NCBI GenBank assembly: GCA_963703655.1
Contig: CAVPFA010000004.1
Location: forward strand, 782,632 to 846,631
Reading direction: 5' to 3'
Length of the DNA stretch: 64,000 bases
From: CAVPFA01 sp963703655
Lineage (GTDB): Bacteria; Actinomycetota; Acidimicrobiia; Acidimicrobiales; Bog-793
The position numbers and the translations under genes are program-made. Of this stretch, positions 54,195-62,681 are shown piece after piece; the first letter of the stretch is position 1, and every line of letters begins with the position of its first letter. The notes beneath the pieces are model-generated. The model did no database searches. It was given only the letters and a program-made list of their open reading frames with translations, and had not been told where the DNA came from.

Positions 54195-55197
54195 GGAACT
54201 CCTAGTCACCGCAGGGAATTTCTCTCTCGACGACACGCTTAACCCGGATGGCACGTTTTGCGCAGCGCCCGGAGGGGACGCACTCTACTCCGCTATCGGC
54301 GCGGCGATCTGGAGATACCCAGTCGCAGTCCTCAGTCGGGTCGGCTCCGACTATCCGGTCGAGCTCATGAACCGAAGCGCCGGCGTAGGGATCGGCATCG
54401 ACATGATCCGGACGCTCCCAGGACCAACCGTTCATTACCGCATCACCAACGCCAAGTCCGGTGAACGGCTGTATGAGCATCTGACACCTGTGCAACGTCT
54501 GCACGAGCTCTCCCCCCAAGGTCCCGACCTCGATGGGGTCCGCTGCGCCGGCTGGGTCCACGTGGCCGCGATGCCCATCGACCTGCAACGCGCCTTGATT
54601 ACAAGGTGCCGGGCCGAACAGGTTCCGTACTCGCTCGACCCGCACGAGGAGTACATCATCGGGTACGAGAAGCAATTGGGCGACCTGATCAAAGACAGCA
54701 TCTTCACGCCCAGCGAACTCGAGCTAGCCCTTCTGTTCCCGGATCTTGCGGATGGTCAGCCCCCTCGCGTCGTGGCCCAAAAGGCCGCGAGCAGGCTCCT
54801 TGCCATCGGCGCGCGGGCCGTGGCCATCAAGCTCGGCACCAGTGGCTCTTTTGTCGCCAGCTCGAGTTACCAGGCCGCGCTGCCTTCGTTGCCGACCCTG
54901 GTCGTCGACTCGACCGGTGCGGGAGATGCGTTCTGCGGAGGCTTCTTGGCCGGCTATCTCAGAACCGGCTCTCTGTTGCTCGGAGCCCTATGCGGGACTG
55001 TCTCGGCGGCCCACGTCATCAAGGGATTCGGCGCCTTTCACTCTGAGTTTCCGACACCAGAAACGCTCACGAAGCTGACGACGTATCTCATTCGAGAAGC
55101 AGAGACCTCAGACGGAGCCGCGACTTCGTTGCAAACCCATTTCCCGTGGCTCGCGACGCGCAGCCGCACGAGCTCCCTCGCACGGACAGCTGAGTAA
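54172..55197 (+). CDS. PfkB-family carbohydrate kinase
   Basis: A 341-aa ribokinase-type kinase. AAPGGDALYSAIGAAIWRYP is the substrate Gly-Gly block and VDSTGAGDAFCGGFLAGY the catalytic Asp motif. It shares an N-terminal phrase (VTAGNFSLDDTLNPDG) with the PfkB half of the fusion at 47917 (VIGNLTIDDVVRPNG), so the two are paralogues. ATG at 54172 lies inside the isomerase gene, which couples translation. A PfkB kinase with an eIF2B-like isomerase is the pair used in the archaeal pentose bisphosphate pathway (ribose-1-phosphate kinase and ribose-1,5-bisphosphate isomerase); the order of action here is inferred. Confidence 0.85.
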   Translation: MPQAHSSKELLVTAGNFSLDDTLNPDGTFCAAPGGDALYSAIGAAIWRYPVAVLSRVGSDYPVELMNRSAGVGIGIDMIRTLPGPTVHYRITNAKSGERLYEHLTPVQRLHELSPQGPDLDGVRCAGWVHVAAMPIDLQRALITRCRAEQVPYSLDPHEEYIIGYEKQLGDLIKDSIFTPSELELALLFPDLADGQPPRVVAQKAASRLLAIGARAVAIKLGTSGSFVASSSYQAALPSLPTLVVDSTGAGDAFCGGFLAGYLRTGSLLLGALCGTVSAAHVIKGFGAFHSEFPTPETLTKLTTYLIREAETSDGAATSLQTHFPWLATRSRTSSLARTAE

Positions 55198-55237
55198 CCG
55201 GTTCCATGAAGAACTCTGACAAAGGAGCGGTAACGAG

Positions 55238-55630
55238 ATGAGCCCCGGGCCAGCTGACGAAGATCTGCGGAAACAACCACCTACGGTCGCCCGCGCCGAC
55301 TCTTATGACATCGAAGAGACGCCCTGGGGGCGCTTGGTCTGGATGGTCGCCGGCCGCCTGGGAAACTCGGCGACCATGACCGTCGGCCAATGTTACATCG
55401 AAGTTGGCAATGCCAACCCCCGTCACTATCATCCCAACTGCGACGAGGTGCTGCATGTACTTCATGGTGAAATCGAGCACAGCCTGAACGACGATACCTT
55501 CAGGATGTCTGCCGGAGACACGGTGAGCATCCCCACGGGCACTATCCACAACGCTCGTAACGTGGGCGAAGAGCAGGCCGTCCTTTTTATCGCATTCTCG
55601 TCGGCTGACCGACAAACGGTCGGTGAGTAG
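55238..55630 (+). CDS. Single-domain cupin protein
   Basis: A 130-aa cupin. Motif one is PRHYHPNCDEVLHVLHGEIE with two His and a Glu, and motif two GDTVSIPTGTIHNARNVG with the last His, so a complete metal site is present. ATG at 55238 stands 16 bases after aaaggagcgg. It lies between the kinase and an oxidoreductase and is probably a small sugar isomerase or binding protein of the same route; the exact role cannot be named. Confidence 0.85.
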   Translation: MSPGPADEDLRKQPPTVARADSYDIEETPWGRLVWMVAGRLGNSATMTVGQCYIEVGNANPRHYHPNCDEVLHVLHGEIEHSLNDDTFRMSAGDTVSIPTGTIHNARNVGEEQAVLFIAFSSADRQTVGE

Positions 55631-55693
55631 CAGAGTGTCGGATACCTTCTTTCGCTCGCCACGCCGGTCGAGTCCGCAACTTCGAAGGAACGA

Positions 55694-56758
55694 GTGACAT
55701 ACCAGCGCGAGTTCCCAATTCGTCTCAACGTGGCTCTGGTCGGCGCGGGCTCACACGCTTACCGCAACCTGCTGCCGGCCATGAGTTTCCTGCCCGTTCG
55801 CGTCGCCGCCATTTGCGACATCGATCGGTCGCTGGCGGTAAGCACGGCGGAACAATACGGGGCTCTTCCGTATACGACCACTCAGGATCTCTACAGCAAT
55901 GAAAGCTTGGATGCAGTCTTCCTCAGCGTTTCCCCGCGCCTTCATCCCGACCTGGCCTGCGAAGCATTCGAGGCAGGCGTACACGTCTTCATGGAGAAAC
56001 CGCCCGCTATGCGCGCCTCGGGCGTCGAGGAGATGCTGAATCGCCGAGGCGACCGGGTTGCTGTGGTTGGCTTCAAGAAGGCTTTCATGCCTGCTACCGA
56101 GAAGGCAGTTGAGTTGTTCTGCGACGGTGGTGCTTATGGCCCAGTCCAAAGCATCGCCGGGATCTACCCTGTGACGATCCCCCTGGACGGCGAGCAAGTG
56201 TTGCGAGAGGGAACCAGCACAGATTGGCTAGCGGACGGCTGCCATCCACTTTCTTTTCTCACCACTGTCGGCGGTGTGGTCTCCGCGCTCACCGTGCACC
56301 GGGACAGGCAGGAGCGCGGAGTATGCGTACTGGAGTTTGAGAACGGAGCTATCGGCACTCTGCACCTGGCGCAAGACCCTCCGGCGCACCCCCTCGAGGC
56401 ATATACGGTTTTCGGTCCGACCGCTTATTTGAAAGTGGAGAACTGCACGACGGTCATACTGCAACGAGGCGCAGCTGGCTTTGAATACGGCCGCACGACG
56501 AGCTTCATTCAGCCAGGACTTGATGGCGGGGCCCTGGTGTGGCAACCGCAGAACGTACTGAGCACGCTGGAGAATATGGCCCTCTTCACACAGGGAATCT
56601 ACGCGGAGCTGCGTTACTTCTGCGATTGTGTGCTGGATAGGAGGGCGGCAACGAGGGGTTCGTTGGAGTTCGCCCTCGATCTGATGAGGCTGTATGAAGC
56701 GGCGCTGCTCTCTCACGGAGATCGGGTCGTAATTGGTAACGACATCCGGCAACGCTAG
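55694..56758 (+). CDS. Gfo/Idh/MocA-family oxidoreductase
   Basis: A 354-aa NAD(P)-dependent dehydrogenase, divergent from the other members in this window. VALVGAGSHAYRNLLPAMSF is the Rossmann start, VHVFMEKPPAMRASGVEE holds the catalytic Lys, and STDWLADGCHPLSFLTTVGG the His-bearing block (WLxDxxxH type rather than YDxxxY). GTG at 55694 follows gaaggaac. It probably oxidises a hydroxyl of the sugar processed by the neighbours. Confidence 0.88.
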   Translation: MTYQREFPIRLNVALVGAGSHAYRNLLPAMSFLPVRVAAICDIDRSLAVSTAEQYGALPYTTTQDLYSNESLDAVFLSVSPRLHPDLACEAFEAGVHVFMEKPPAMRASGVEEMLNRRGDRVAVVGFKKAFMPATEKAVELFCDGGAYGPVQSIAGIYPVTIPLDGEQVLREGTSTDWLADGCHPLSFLTTVGGVVSALTVHRDRQERGVCVLEFENGAIGTLHLAQDPPAHPLEAYTVFGPTAYLKVENCTTVILQRGAAGFEYGRTTSFIQPGLDGGALVWQPQNVLSTLENMALFTQGIYAELRYFCDCVLDRRAATRGSLEFALDLMRLYEAALLSHGDRVVIGNDIRQR

Positions 56759-56790
56759 GGGATCGCTGTGTTGGTGACTGGGGAACTGGT

Positions 56791-58857
56791 ATGAACACGA
56801 GCGGGGAACGCGCCACCGTTGTGCTCCTCGGCACGCTCGACACTAAGGGATTAGAGTACGCGTTCCTCTGCCAGTGTCTAGCGCAGCACGGCGTGGCTGT
56901 TGTCGTGGTCGACGTCGGCGTTCATCCACCTGTCGGCTTACAACCCGAGATATCGCGGGAAACCGTCGCCGCTGCGGCCGGTACCACGAGTGATCGGCTC
57001 GCCCAGGCGGGAGACCGAGGTGAAGCGGTCGCGGCGATGGCAGAGGGAGCGGAGAAGGTCGTTCTGGAGTTGCACCGCGGCGGGCGTCTCGACGCTGTTC
57101 TCGCTCTTGGCGGTTCAGGCGGATCGGCCATAGCCACTCGGGCCATGCGAGCGCTGCCTGTCGGTGTACCGAAACTAATGGTGTCCACCGTGGCTTCGGG
57201 TGATACGCGTCCTTACGTCGGGTCGGTCGATCTCACCTTGATGTTCTCCGTCGTCGACATCGCTGGTGTCAACTCCATCTCCGCGAAAATAATGGCCAAC
57301 GCTGCGGGAGCTATCGCCGGTATGGCCAAGGTCAAGGTCCCGGCACTGCAAAGCAAGCCACTCATCGCGACAACAATGTTCGGGGTCACTACGCCATGTG
57401 TCACCCGTTCCCGGGAGCGACTCGAGGAGCTTGGATACGAGGTCCTCGTCTTCCACGCCACCGGTATCGGAGGCCAGGCCATGGAGACGCTGGTCAAAGC
57501 TGGGATGATCGTCGGAGTCCTCGACATTACGACCACCGAACTTGCAGATGAGCTCGTGGGTGGCGTGTTCTCTGCTGGTCCGGACAGGCTGCAGGCAGCG
57601 TGCGAGTACGGCGTTCCCCAGGTCGTTTCCCTTGGCGCGCTCGACATGGTCAATTTCGGTTCCTGGGACTCCGTGCCTCCGCAGTTCAAGGACCGGAATC
57701 TGTACCGGCATAACCCCATGGTGACCCTCATGAGAACCACGCCGGAGGAGTGCAGAGAGCTCGGCCGTCAAATAGGCCGAAAGCTTTCAGCCGCGACCGG
57801 ACCGACAGCTCTTTATGTGCCGATGAGAGGCACTTCGATGATAAGCGTTGCCGGCCAGCCCTTTCATGATCTCGAGGCCGACCAGGCTCTCGTGGACGGG
57901 CTTCGCGAGACACTCGAGCGCACGGTCGAATGTCATTACTCGGACACTCACATCAACGATGAACTCTTGGCCGTTGAGATGGCGGAACGGTTGCACGCGG
58001 TGAATCGGAGGAACGTCATGAAGCGTGACGAGTTTCTCAGCAGGCTCCGGGCAAAGGTTGCCTCCGATCAGATGATCGTGGGCGCCGGCAGCGGCATAGG
58101 GCTGTCGGCCAAGTGCGCAGAGGCGGCCGGAGTCGACCTGATAATTCTGTACAACAGCGGGCGCTATCGAATGGCGGGAAGGGGTTCGCTTGCGGGTCTG
58201 CTCCCATACGGTGACGCCAACGCGATCGTCGTCGAAATGGCTCGGGAAGTCCTTCCCGTTGTCGTGCACACGCCTGTGCTAGCCGGCGTGTGCGGCACCG
58301 ATCCCTTCAGGCAAATGAGCGTCTTCCTCGAGGAGATCAAGCGATTGGGATTCAGTGGCGTCCAGAACTTCCCTACCGTCGGGCTATTTGATGGGACATT
58401 TCGGCAGCATCTAGAGGAGACCGGGCTGGGGTACGCTCACGAGGTCGAGATGGTACGGCTCGCTCACCGTCTGGATCTGGTGACTGCCCCTTACGCCTTC
58501 AGCGCGGAGGAGGCCGTGGCGATGGCCGAGGCGGGAGCAGACATAGTCGTCGCGCACATGGGTCTGACGGTTGGTGGGGCGATTGGAGCCTTGACGTCAC
58601 TCTCCCTGGAAGAGTGTGCCGGTCGAGTTCAAGCGATAAGCGACGCGGCTCACGCAGTTGACCCGCGCATTCTCGTGCTCTGCCACGGTGGGCCGATCGC
58701 AGAGCCCGACGATGTCCGATACATCGTCGCAAATACGAGCGACGTCGTCGGCTTCTTCGGAGCGTCCTCGATGGAGCGACTGCCAACGGAAACCAGTATG
58801 ACCGAGCGTATTCGTCGGTACACGAGCCTTCAGCTGACCGATCAGGAGATTCACTGA
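56791..58857 (+). CDS. Tm-1-like (UPF0261) protein fused to PEP-hydrolase-like TIM barrel
   Basis: A 688-aa fusion. Residues about 1-400 are the Tm-1-like/UPF0261 ATP-binding family: VLLGTLDTKGLEYAFLCQCL, VLALGGSGGSAIATRAMRAL and MVSTVASGDTRPYVGSVDL. Residues about 412-685 are the phosphoenolpyruvate-hydrolase-like TIM barrel: VGAGSGIGLSAKCAEAAGVD, LIILYNSGRYRMAGRGSLAG and VAHMGLTVGGAIGA. In many genomes these are two adjacent genes; here, as in some actinobacteria and fungi, they are one. The function of neither half is established; proposals include C-C or C-P bond chemistry on a keto acid. It suggests a late step giving a central metabolite. Confidence 0.87.
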   Translation: MNTSGERATVVLLGTLDTKGLEYAFLCQCLAQHGVAVVVVDVGVHPPVGLQPEISRETVAAAAGTTSDRLAQAGDRGEAVAAMAEGAEKVVLELHRGGRLDAVLALGGSGGSAIATRAMRALPVGVPKLMVSTVASGDTRPYVGSVDLTLMFSVVDIAGVNSISAKIMANAAGAIAGMAKVKVPALQSKPLIATTMFGVTTPCVTRSRERLEELGYEVLVFHATGIGGQAMETLVKAGMIVGVLDITTTELADELVGGVFSAGPDRLQAACEYGVPQVVSLGALDMVNFGSWDSVPPQFKDRNLYRHNPMVTLMRTTPEECRELGRQIGRKLSAATGPTALYVPMRGTSMISVAGQPFHDLEADQALVDGLRETLERTVECHYSDTHINDELLAVEMAERLHAVNRRNVMKRDEFLSRLRAKVASDQMIVGAGSGIGLSAKCAEAAGVDLIILYNSGRYRMAGRGSLAGLLPYGDANAIVVEMAREVLPVVVHTPVLAGVCGTDPFRQMSVFLEEIKRLGFSGVQNFPTVGLFDGTFRQHLEETGLGYAHEVEMVRLAHRLDLVTAPYAFSAEEAVAMAEAGADIVVAHMGLTVGGAIGALTSLSLEECAGRVQAISDAAHAVDPRILVLCHGGPIAEPDDVRYIVANTSDVVGFFGASSMERLPTETSMTERIRRYTSLQLTDQEIH

Positions 58858-58915
58858 TGCCTCGGCTTCTCCTTTCTCAGTTCTGCGGACACTCGCGGCA
58901 ACGGCGTACCGTCCT

Positions 58916-60088
58916 GTGACCAGCGATACAGCAATTCAGGTCGCCGTGCTCACGCCTGGTGAGACAAGCTCCGCCGCTGAGCAGGCGCGCAATATGGTCC
59001 TCGGTGCTGAACTTGCGGTTCGAGAGATCAACGGGGCTGGGGGCGTGGCAGGTCAGCAAATTTGCCTAGCCAGATACGACACAGGCGATATGAGTCCGGC
59101 AAGTGTCGCCAACGCTGTGTCACGGTTGCTGCTTGAAGGTCGGACTCACGCTGCGGTGACGGGATACGCGAGCAGGAGCGCCTTCGAGGCGCAGGCTTTT
59201 GCGGATGCTCGCATTCCTTACCTGCTGGCCGAACACTCCATCCAGCTACAGCGCCAGATCGCAGCGGACCCTGAGCGATACGCAACGGTATGGGGATTGC
59301 TTCCTTCCTACGATCCATACGGTGGGGAGACCGCGAAGAAGCTCACACAACTCAGCCAGACCTTACTTTCGAGATGTCAACGTAGAGCGTTCGTGATCAG
59401 CTCCGACAACGACTACTCGAATCACTGCGCTGAGGGTCTCGCCTTAGGGCTAGTGAGCAAGGGCTGGTCTCTTGTCGGCGGCGCGACAGTCGAGTCGGGA
59501 CAGGTTCCAGACTGGAAGCGAGCCATGCAGAAGGCAAAAGAAGGCGGAGCGGATCTCATCGTGAGCACTGACCACTCGCCCGCCAACGCTGCAGCTCTAT
59601 CAAGGGCGTTCTCCGGAAGCGAGATCCAGGCTCTGCTCTTTATTCAGTACGGTCCGAAATATCCGGCCTATTTAGGCTTGGCTGGTCCTGCTGCTGATGG
59701 AGTCTTCTTCAACGTGCTTGGTGGTCCGATTGATGATCTCCCTCTCACCCAAGCTATACGCAGCCGTTTTCTCGCTGCGCATGGTTTGTACCCCGACCGT
59801 TACGGCATAGATGTCTATCAGGCGGTGCACCTATATGCTGATGCAGTATCGGCGCTGGGGTCTGCACGGGATACTGAGGCCGTCGGGCGGCACATTGGGC
59901 TGTTGCGACGTGAAATGGCTCAGGGCGTGGTGAGCTTCGATCCAGACACTCACCTGGCTCGTACAGGCGACGATGCGGTCCCGATGCAGTGGTTTCAATA
60001 TCACTCAGGAGAGAAGGTGCGCTTTGCTCCCGAAGTGCTCGCGACCGGGAGCTTCGAAACTCCACACTGGCTCGTTCCGAGAGGATGA
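58916..60088 (+). CDS. Leu/Ile/Val-binding-protein-fold (Peripla_BP_6) protein without signal peptide
   Basis: A 390-aa protein of the branched-chain amino acid / amide binding family (urea, AmiC, LivJ). QVAVLTPGETSSAAEQARNM and GAELAVREINGAGGVAGQQI are the typical opening, DNDYSNHCAEGLALGLVSKG and ADLIVSTDHSPANAAALSRA the lobe motifs. GTG at 58916 follows the previous gene closely, and the protein starts directly with the fold: no signal peptide or lipobox is present, and upstream frames do not add one. A cytosolic form like AmiC, the amide sensor, would fit. No permeases adjoin. Confidence 0.85.
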   Translation: MTSDTAIQVAVLTPGETSSAAEQARNMVLGAELAVREINGAGGVAGQQICLARYDTGDMSPASVANAVSRLLLEGRTHAAVTGYASRSAFEAQAFADARIPYLLAEHSIQLQRQIAADPERYATVWGLLPSYDPYGGETAKKLTQLSQTLLSRCQRRAFVISSDNDYSNHCAEGLALGLVSKGWSLVGGATVESGQVPDWKRAMQKAKEGGADLIVSTDHSPANAAALSRAFSGSEIQALLFIQYGPKYPAYLGLAGPAADGVFFNVLGGPIDDLPLTQAIRSRFLAAHGLYPDRYGIDVYQAVHLYADAVSALGSARDTEAVGRHIGLLRREMAQGVVSFDPDTHLARTGDDAVPMQWFQYHSGEKVRFAPEVLATGSFETPHWLVPRG

Positions 60089-60114
60089 TGGCGTATTCAG
60101 GCAGCCCGGGTTTG

Positions 60115-60143
60115 TTGACCGACTGAAACTAGCCTGTTACGGT
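60115..60143 (+). promoter_or_regulatory. Predicted promoter of the Rdx-family and following genes
   Basis: TTGACC and TACGGT are 17 bases apart, about 40 bases before ATG 60183. Confidence 0.4.
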
Positions 60144-60182
60144 GTCAACTTCTGCGGCGTCGAAGAGGGGCGAAGAACACTG

Positions 60183-60440
60183 ATGACCAAACCCAAACTC
60201 AAAATTGAATATTGCCATCCCTGCAGCTATCTGGCTCGGACTGTCTGGCAGGTCGAAGAACTGCTGACCGTGCTTGCCAACGACATAGCCAGCGTAGAGC
60301 TCGTTCCCGCTGACAAGGGACGGTACCGTGTCACCCTCGGCGATCAGGTCCTGTTTTCCAAGGAGGTTGAAGGCCGCTTCCCAGAACCGGCGGAGCTTCT
60401 CGAGGGGGCCTTCGCCGTTCTTGGGCAGAGCAAGCCTTGA
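60183..60440 (+). CDS. SelT/SelW/SelH (Rdx) family protein
   Basis: An 85-aa thioredoxin-like protein. The redox motif CxxC is in IEYCHPCSYLARTVWQVEEL, with cysteine at the place where selenoproteins have selenocysteine, and the end EVEGRFPEPAELLEGAFAVL has the family GRFPE pattern. ATG at 60183 is the natural start; the open frame extends upstream into the previous gene without support. Members are small thiol redox proteins of uncertain role. It stands alone between catabolic genes. Confidence 0.85.
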   Translation: MTKPKLKIEYCHPCSYLARTVWQVEELLTVLANDIASVELVPADKGRYRVTLGDQVLFSKEVEGRFPEPAELLEGAFAVLGQSKP

Positions 60441-60506
60441 ACTGAGAGTCGATCTCCCCAGCACGCCCGCAAACCTCTGGCTCTCCGCGTCGTTATGGAG
60501 TAGGGC

Positions 60507-61631
60507 ATGACAGCACCGATACGAGTAGGCGTGGTCGGTTGCGGAGAGATCGCACAGATCATGCACCTGAGGTTCCTCGAGGAGTTACCTGAATTCGAGA
60601 TAATAGCTCTATGCGACGTGTCGGAAACGGTCTTGGCGACCTTGGGGAACAGATACCGGGTGAGCCACCTATTCACAGATTATTCGCGGCTCGTTGAGCT
60701 CCAGGATCTCGATGCCGTGGCAGTCTGTACTCCTGACCACGTCGGACCGGTCGAGGCAGCTCTGGCTGCGGGAAAGCACGTATTTTCCGAGAAGCCGCTT
60801 GCGTTCGACCCGACAGATGCTCGACGAATCGTGGAGATCGGGAACCGCTCATCACTCGTTGCCATGGTTGGCTACATGCGACTGTTCGACCCCGCGTATG
60901 AATATGCGCAAAGCCTTCTTGGCTCTCTCGGAGTCCCCAGGCTGATCGAAGCTCACGATTTCATGGCACGCTACGACAAGCATGCTCCCCTCTTTCCGCT
61001 CGTGGCGGCGCAACGTTCGGAGGGAGACAAGGAGGCGTCAGCGAACCTTGTCTACGAGGGAACTCGTGCTGTACTCCAAAGGTCCGTCGGCGAAGATGCG
61101 TGCGCCCAGGACCTTTATTGGAATATGTTGATGGGCGCCAGTCATGACGTGTCCCTCTTGCGCGGCGCCTTCGGTCCGCCCACACAGATCCTCTTCGCCG
61201 AGTCCGACGCCCCTAACCGCCTTATAGCGTGCCTCGAATACGGACGAAAACTTCGGGCTCTGCTGACCGTCGACACGCTCGCCTCTTATGAGTGGTGGGA
61301 TCAGCACCTGACTGTCTATGGTGCTGAAGGCACTCTCGCACTCACGTTTGCAAATCCCTACATACCATACGTGCCCACCACGATCACTCAGCGATCTGCG
61401 GCTGCGGAGTGCTCGATCGATACCGAGGTTGTGGTGTCGAACGAGCCCCCTTTCCGTCGGGAATGGCGACACTTTGCGGATTGCATACGGACTGGGGCCC
61501 CTCCGCGGTCCTCGCTCGAAGGTGCGGCGGAGGATGTCGAAGTCATCGCGGAGCTGGCCCGCGCTGCCGTACGGCGCGGAACGTTCAGCGGGGAAGAGTC
61601 ACGCTTAAAAGATCGGGACAGTTACGGATAG
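60507..61631 (+). CDS. Gfo/Idh/MocA-family oxidoreductase
   Basis: A 374-aa NAD(P)-dependent dehydrogenase. RVGVVGCGEIAQIMHLRFL is the Rossmann motif, HVFSEKPLAFDPTDARRI the catalytic Lys block, and MGASHDVSLLRGAFGPP the second-domain His block. It follows ggagtaggg. With the sugar isomerase that comes next it resembles inositol-type pairs (dehydrogenase plus IolE-like dehydratase). Confidence 0.9.
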   Translation: MTAPIRVGVVGCGEIAQIMHLRFLEELPEFEIIALCDVSETVLATLGNRYRVSHLFTDYSRLVELQDLDAVAVCTPDHVGPVEAALAAGKHVFSEKPLAFDPTDARRIVEIGNRSSLVAMVGYMRLFDPAYEYAQSLLGSLGVPRLIEAHDFMARYDKHAPLFPLVAAQRSEGDKEASANLVYEGTRAVLQRSVGEDACAQDLYWNMLMGASHDVSLLRGAFGPPTQILFAESDAPNRLIACLEYGRKLRALLTVDTLASYEWWDQHLTVYGAEGTLALTFANPYIPYVPTTITQRSAAAECSIDTEVVVSNEPPFRREWRHFADCIRTGAPPRSSLEGAAEDVEVIAELARAAVRRGTFSGEESRLKDRDSYG

Positions 61632-61685
61632 CCGGTCCCCTGTGCGAACGAAGGGTGATCGCAGCTACAGCGAGAAGGAACCGAC

Positions 61686-62681
61686 ATGCCTGAGGGTTCA
61701 GGAAGCCCAGCGCTCGGAGTCGAGCTGGTGACGTTCTACGCTCCCAGCTTCTGGGAGGTCGGCGACGACAGGGAACTCCTCGAAATGGCCAAGAGGGAGC
61801 CAAAGATTGTCTGGGAGAGGATGCTGGACTCGGCGGCATCGACAGGCGTTGAGGCCCTCGAGCTGTGCTTTCCCCCGGGGGACTGGCGGAGCGCCGTGGC
61901 GGCGTACGGCAGTGCCGATCGATTTGCCGCCGCGCTGAGGAGCCATGACCTTCAACTGATTAGCGGCTTCTTTGCTGCTTTTGACGAGTACGAAGGTCCG
62001 CTAAGTCCCTCCGATGAGGCGGCTATCACCGAGTCAGCGGTCGACTACGCACGCTTCCTCCAGGCGACGGGCGGACAAACACTAGTCGCGGGGATGCCGG
62101 CGTTGAGTCGTGGCTCCTGTGGAAATACGAGGTTTGTCGACCTGGAATACGGTAAGACCCTCGCCGACTTCTTGAACCGGCTGGGAGCGGCTGTGTCGCA
62201 TGAGGGTATTCAACTGGCTCTTCACACCGAGATTGGGTCAATTTTCTGCGCGCGGAGAGATATCGACCTAATTATGCTGCTTACAGACCCAGAGTACGTG
62301 TGGCTCTGCGTGGACACTGGCCAGATCGTGCTGGCTGGCAGCAGTCCGATCGACGTGGTCGATTCTCACTTCGAGAGGCTGATCATCACTCATTGGAAGG
62401 ATGCGGTCGGGCCGTTGGGTAGGAGCGTTTCGGGGCACGACCCGAAGTTCGCTTCGTACTTCCGTCGAGTAGGAGCTGGTGCGGTCGACTGGTTTGGGTT
62501 AGCCCGACGGCTTCGGGACGTAAGGTACGAGGGGTGGATCGTCTTGGAGCTCGACAGAGCCGACGATCCAGTTGCGGAGGTAGTTGCGGCACGCGAGTTC
62601 ATTGAAAGCTCATTAGCGGCCGTTCGACCGTTTTCGCTGTCTCGGCCTTTATTGAACCGTGTACCGAGCGACCTTCGCTGA
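61686..62681 (+). CDS. Sugar phosphate isomerase/epimerase, IolE-like TIM barrel
   Basis: A 331-aa xylose-isomerase-like TIM barrel. Strand-end acids and metal ligands appear in LALHTEIGS (Glu), VWLCVDTGQIVLAG (Asp), LIITHWKDAVGP (His) and EGWIVLELDRADDP (Glu/Asp). GYEGWIVLE-type ends are usual in 2-keto-myo-inositol dehydratase (IolE) and hydroxypyruvate isomerase relatives. It is 54 bases after the oxidoreductase. Its 3' end overlaps the convergent enolase-family gene by 33 bases, with both stops well defined. Confidence 0.85.
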   Translation: MPEGSGSPALGVELVTFYAPSFWEVGDDRELLEMAKREPKIVWERMLDSAASTGVEALELCFPPGDWRSAVAAYGSADRFAAALRSHDLQLISGFFAAFDEYEGPLSPSDEAAITESAVDYARFLQATGGQTLVAGMPALSRGSCGNTRFVDLEYGKTLADFLNRLGAAVSHEGIQLALHTEIGSIFCARRDIDLIMLLTDPEYVWLCVDTGQIVLAGSSPIDVVDSHFERLIITHWKDAVGPLGRSVSGHDPKFASYFRRVGAGAVDWFGLARRLRDVRYEGWIVLELDRADDPVAEVVAAREFIESSLAAVRPFSLSRPLLNRVPSDLR

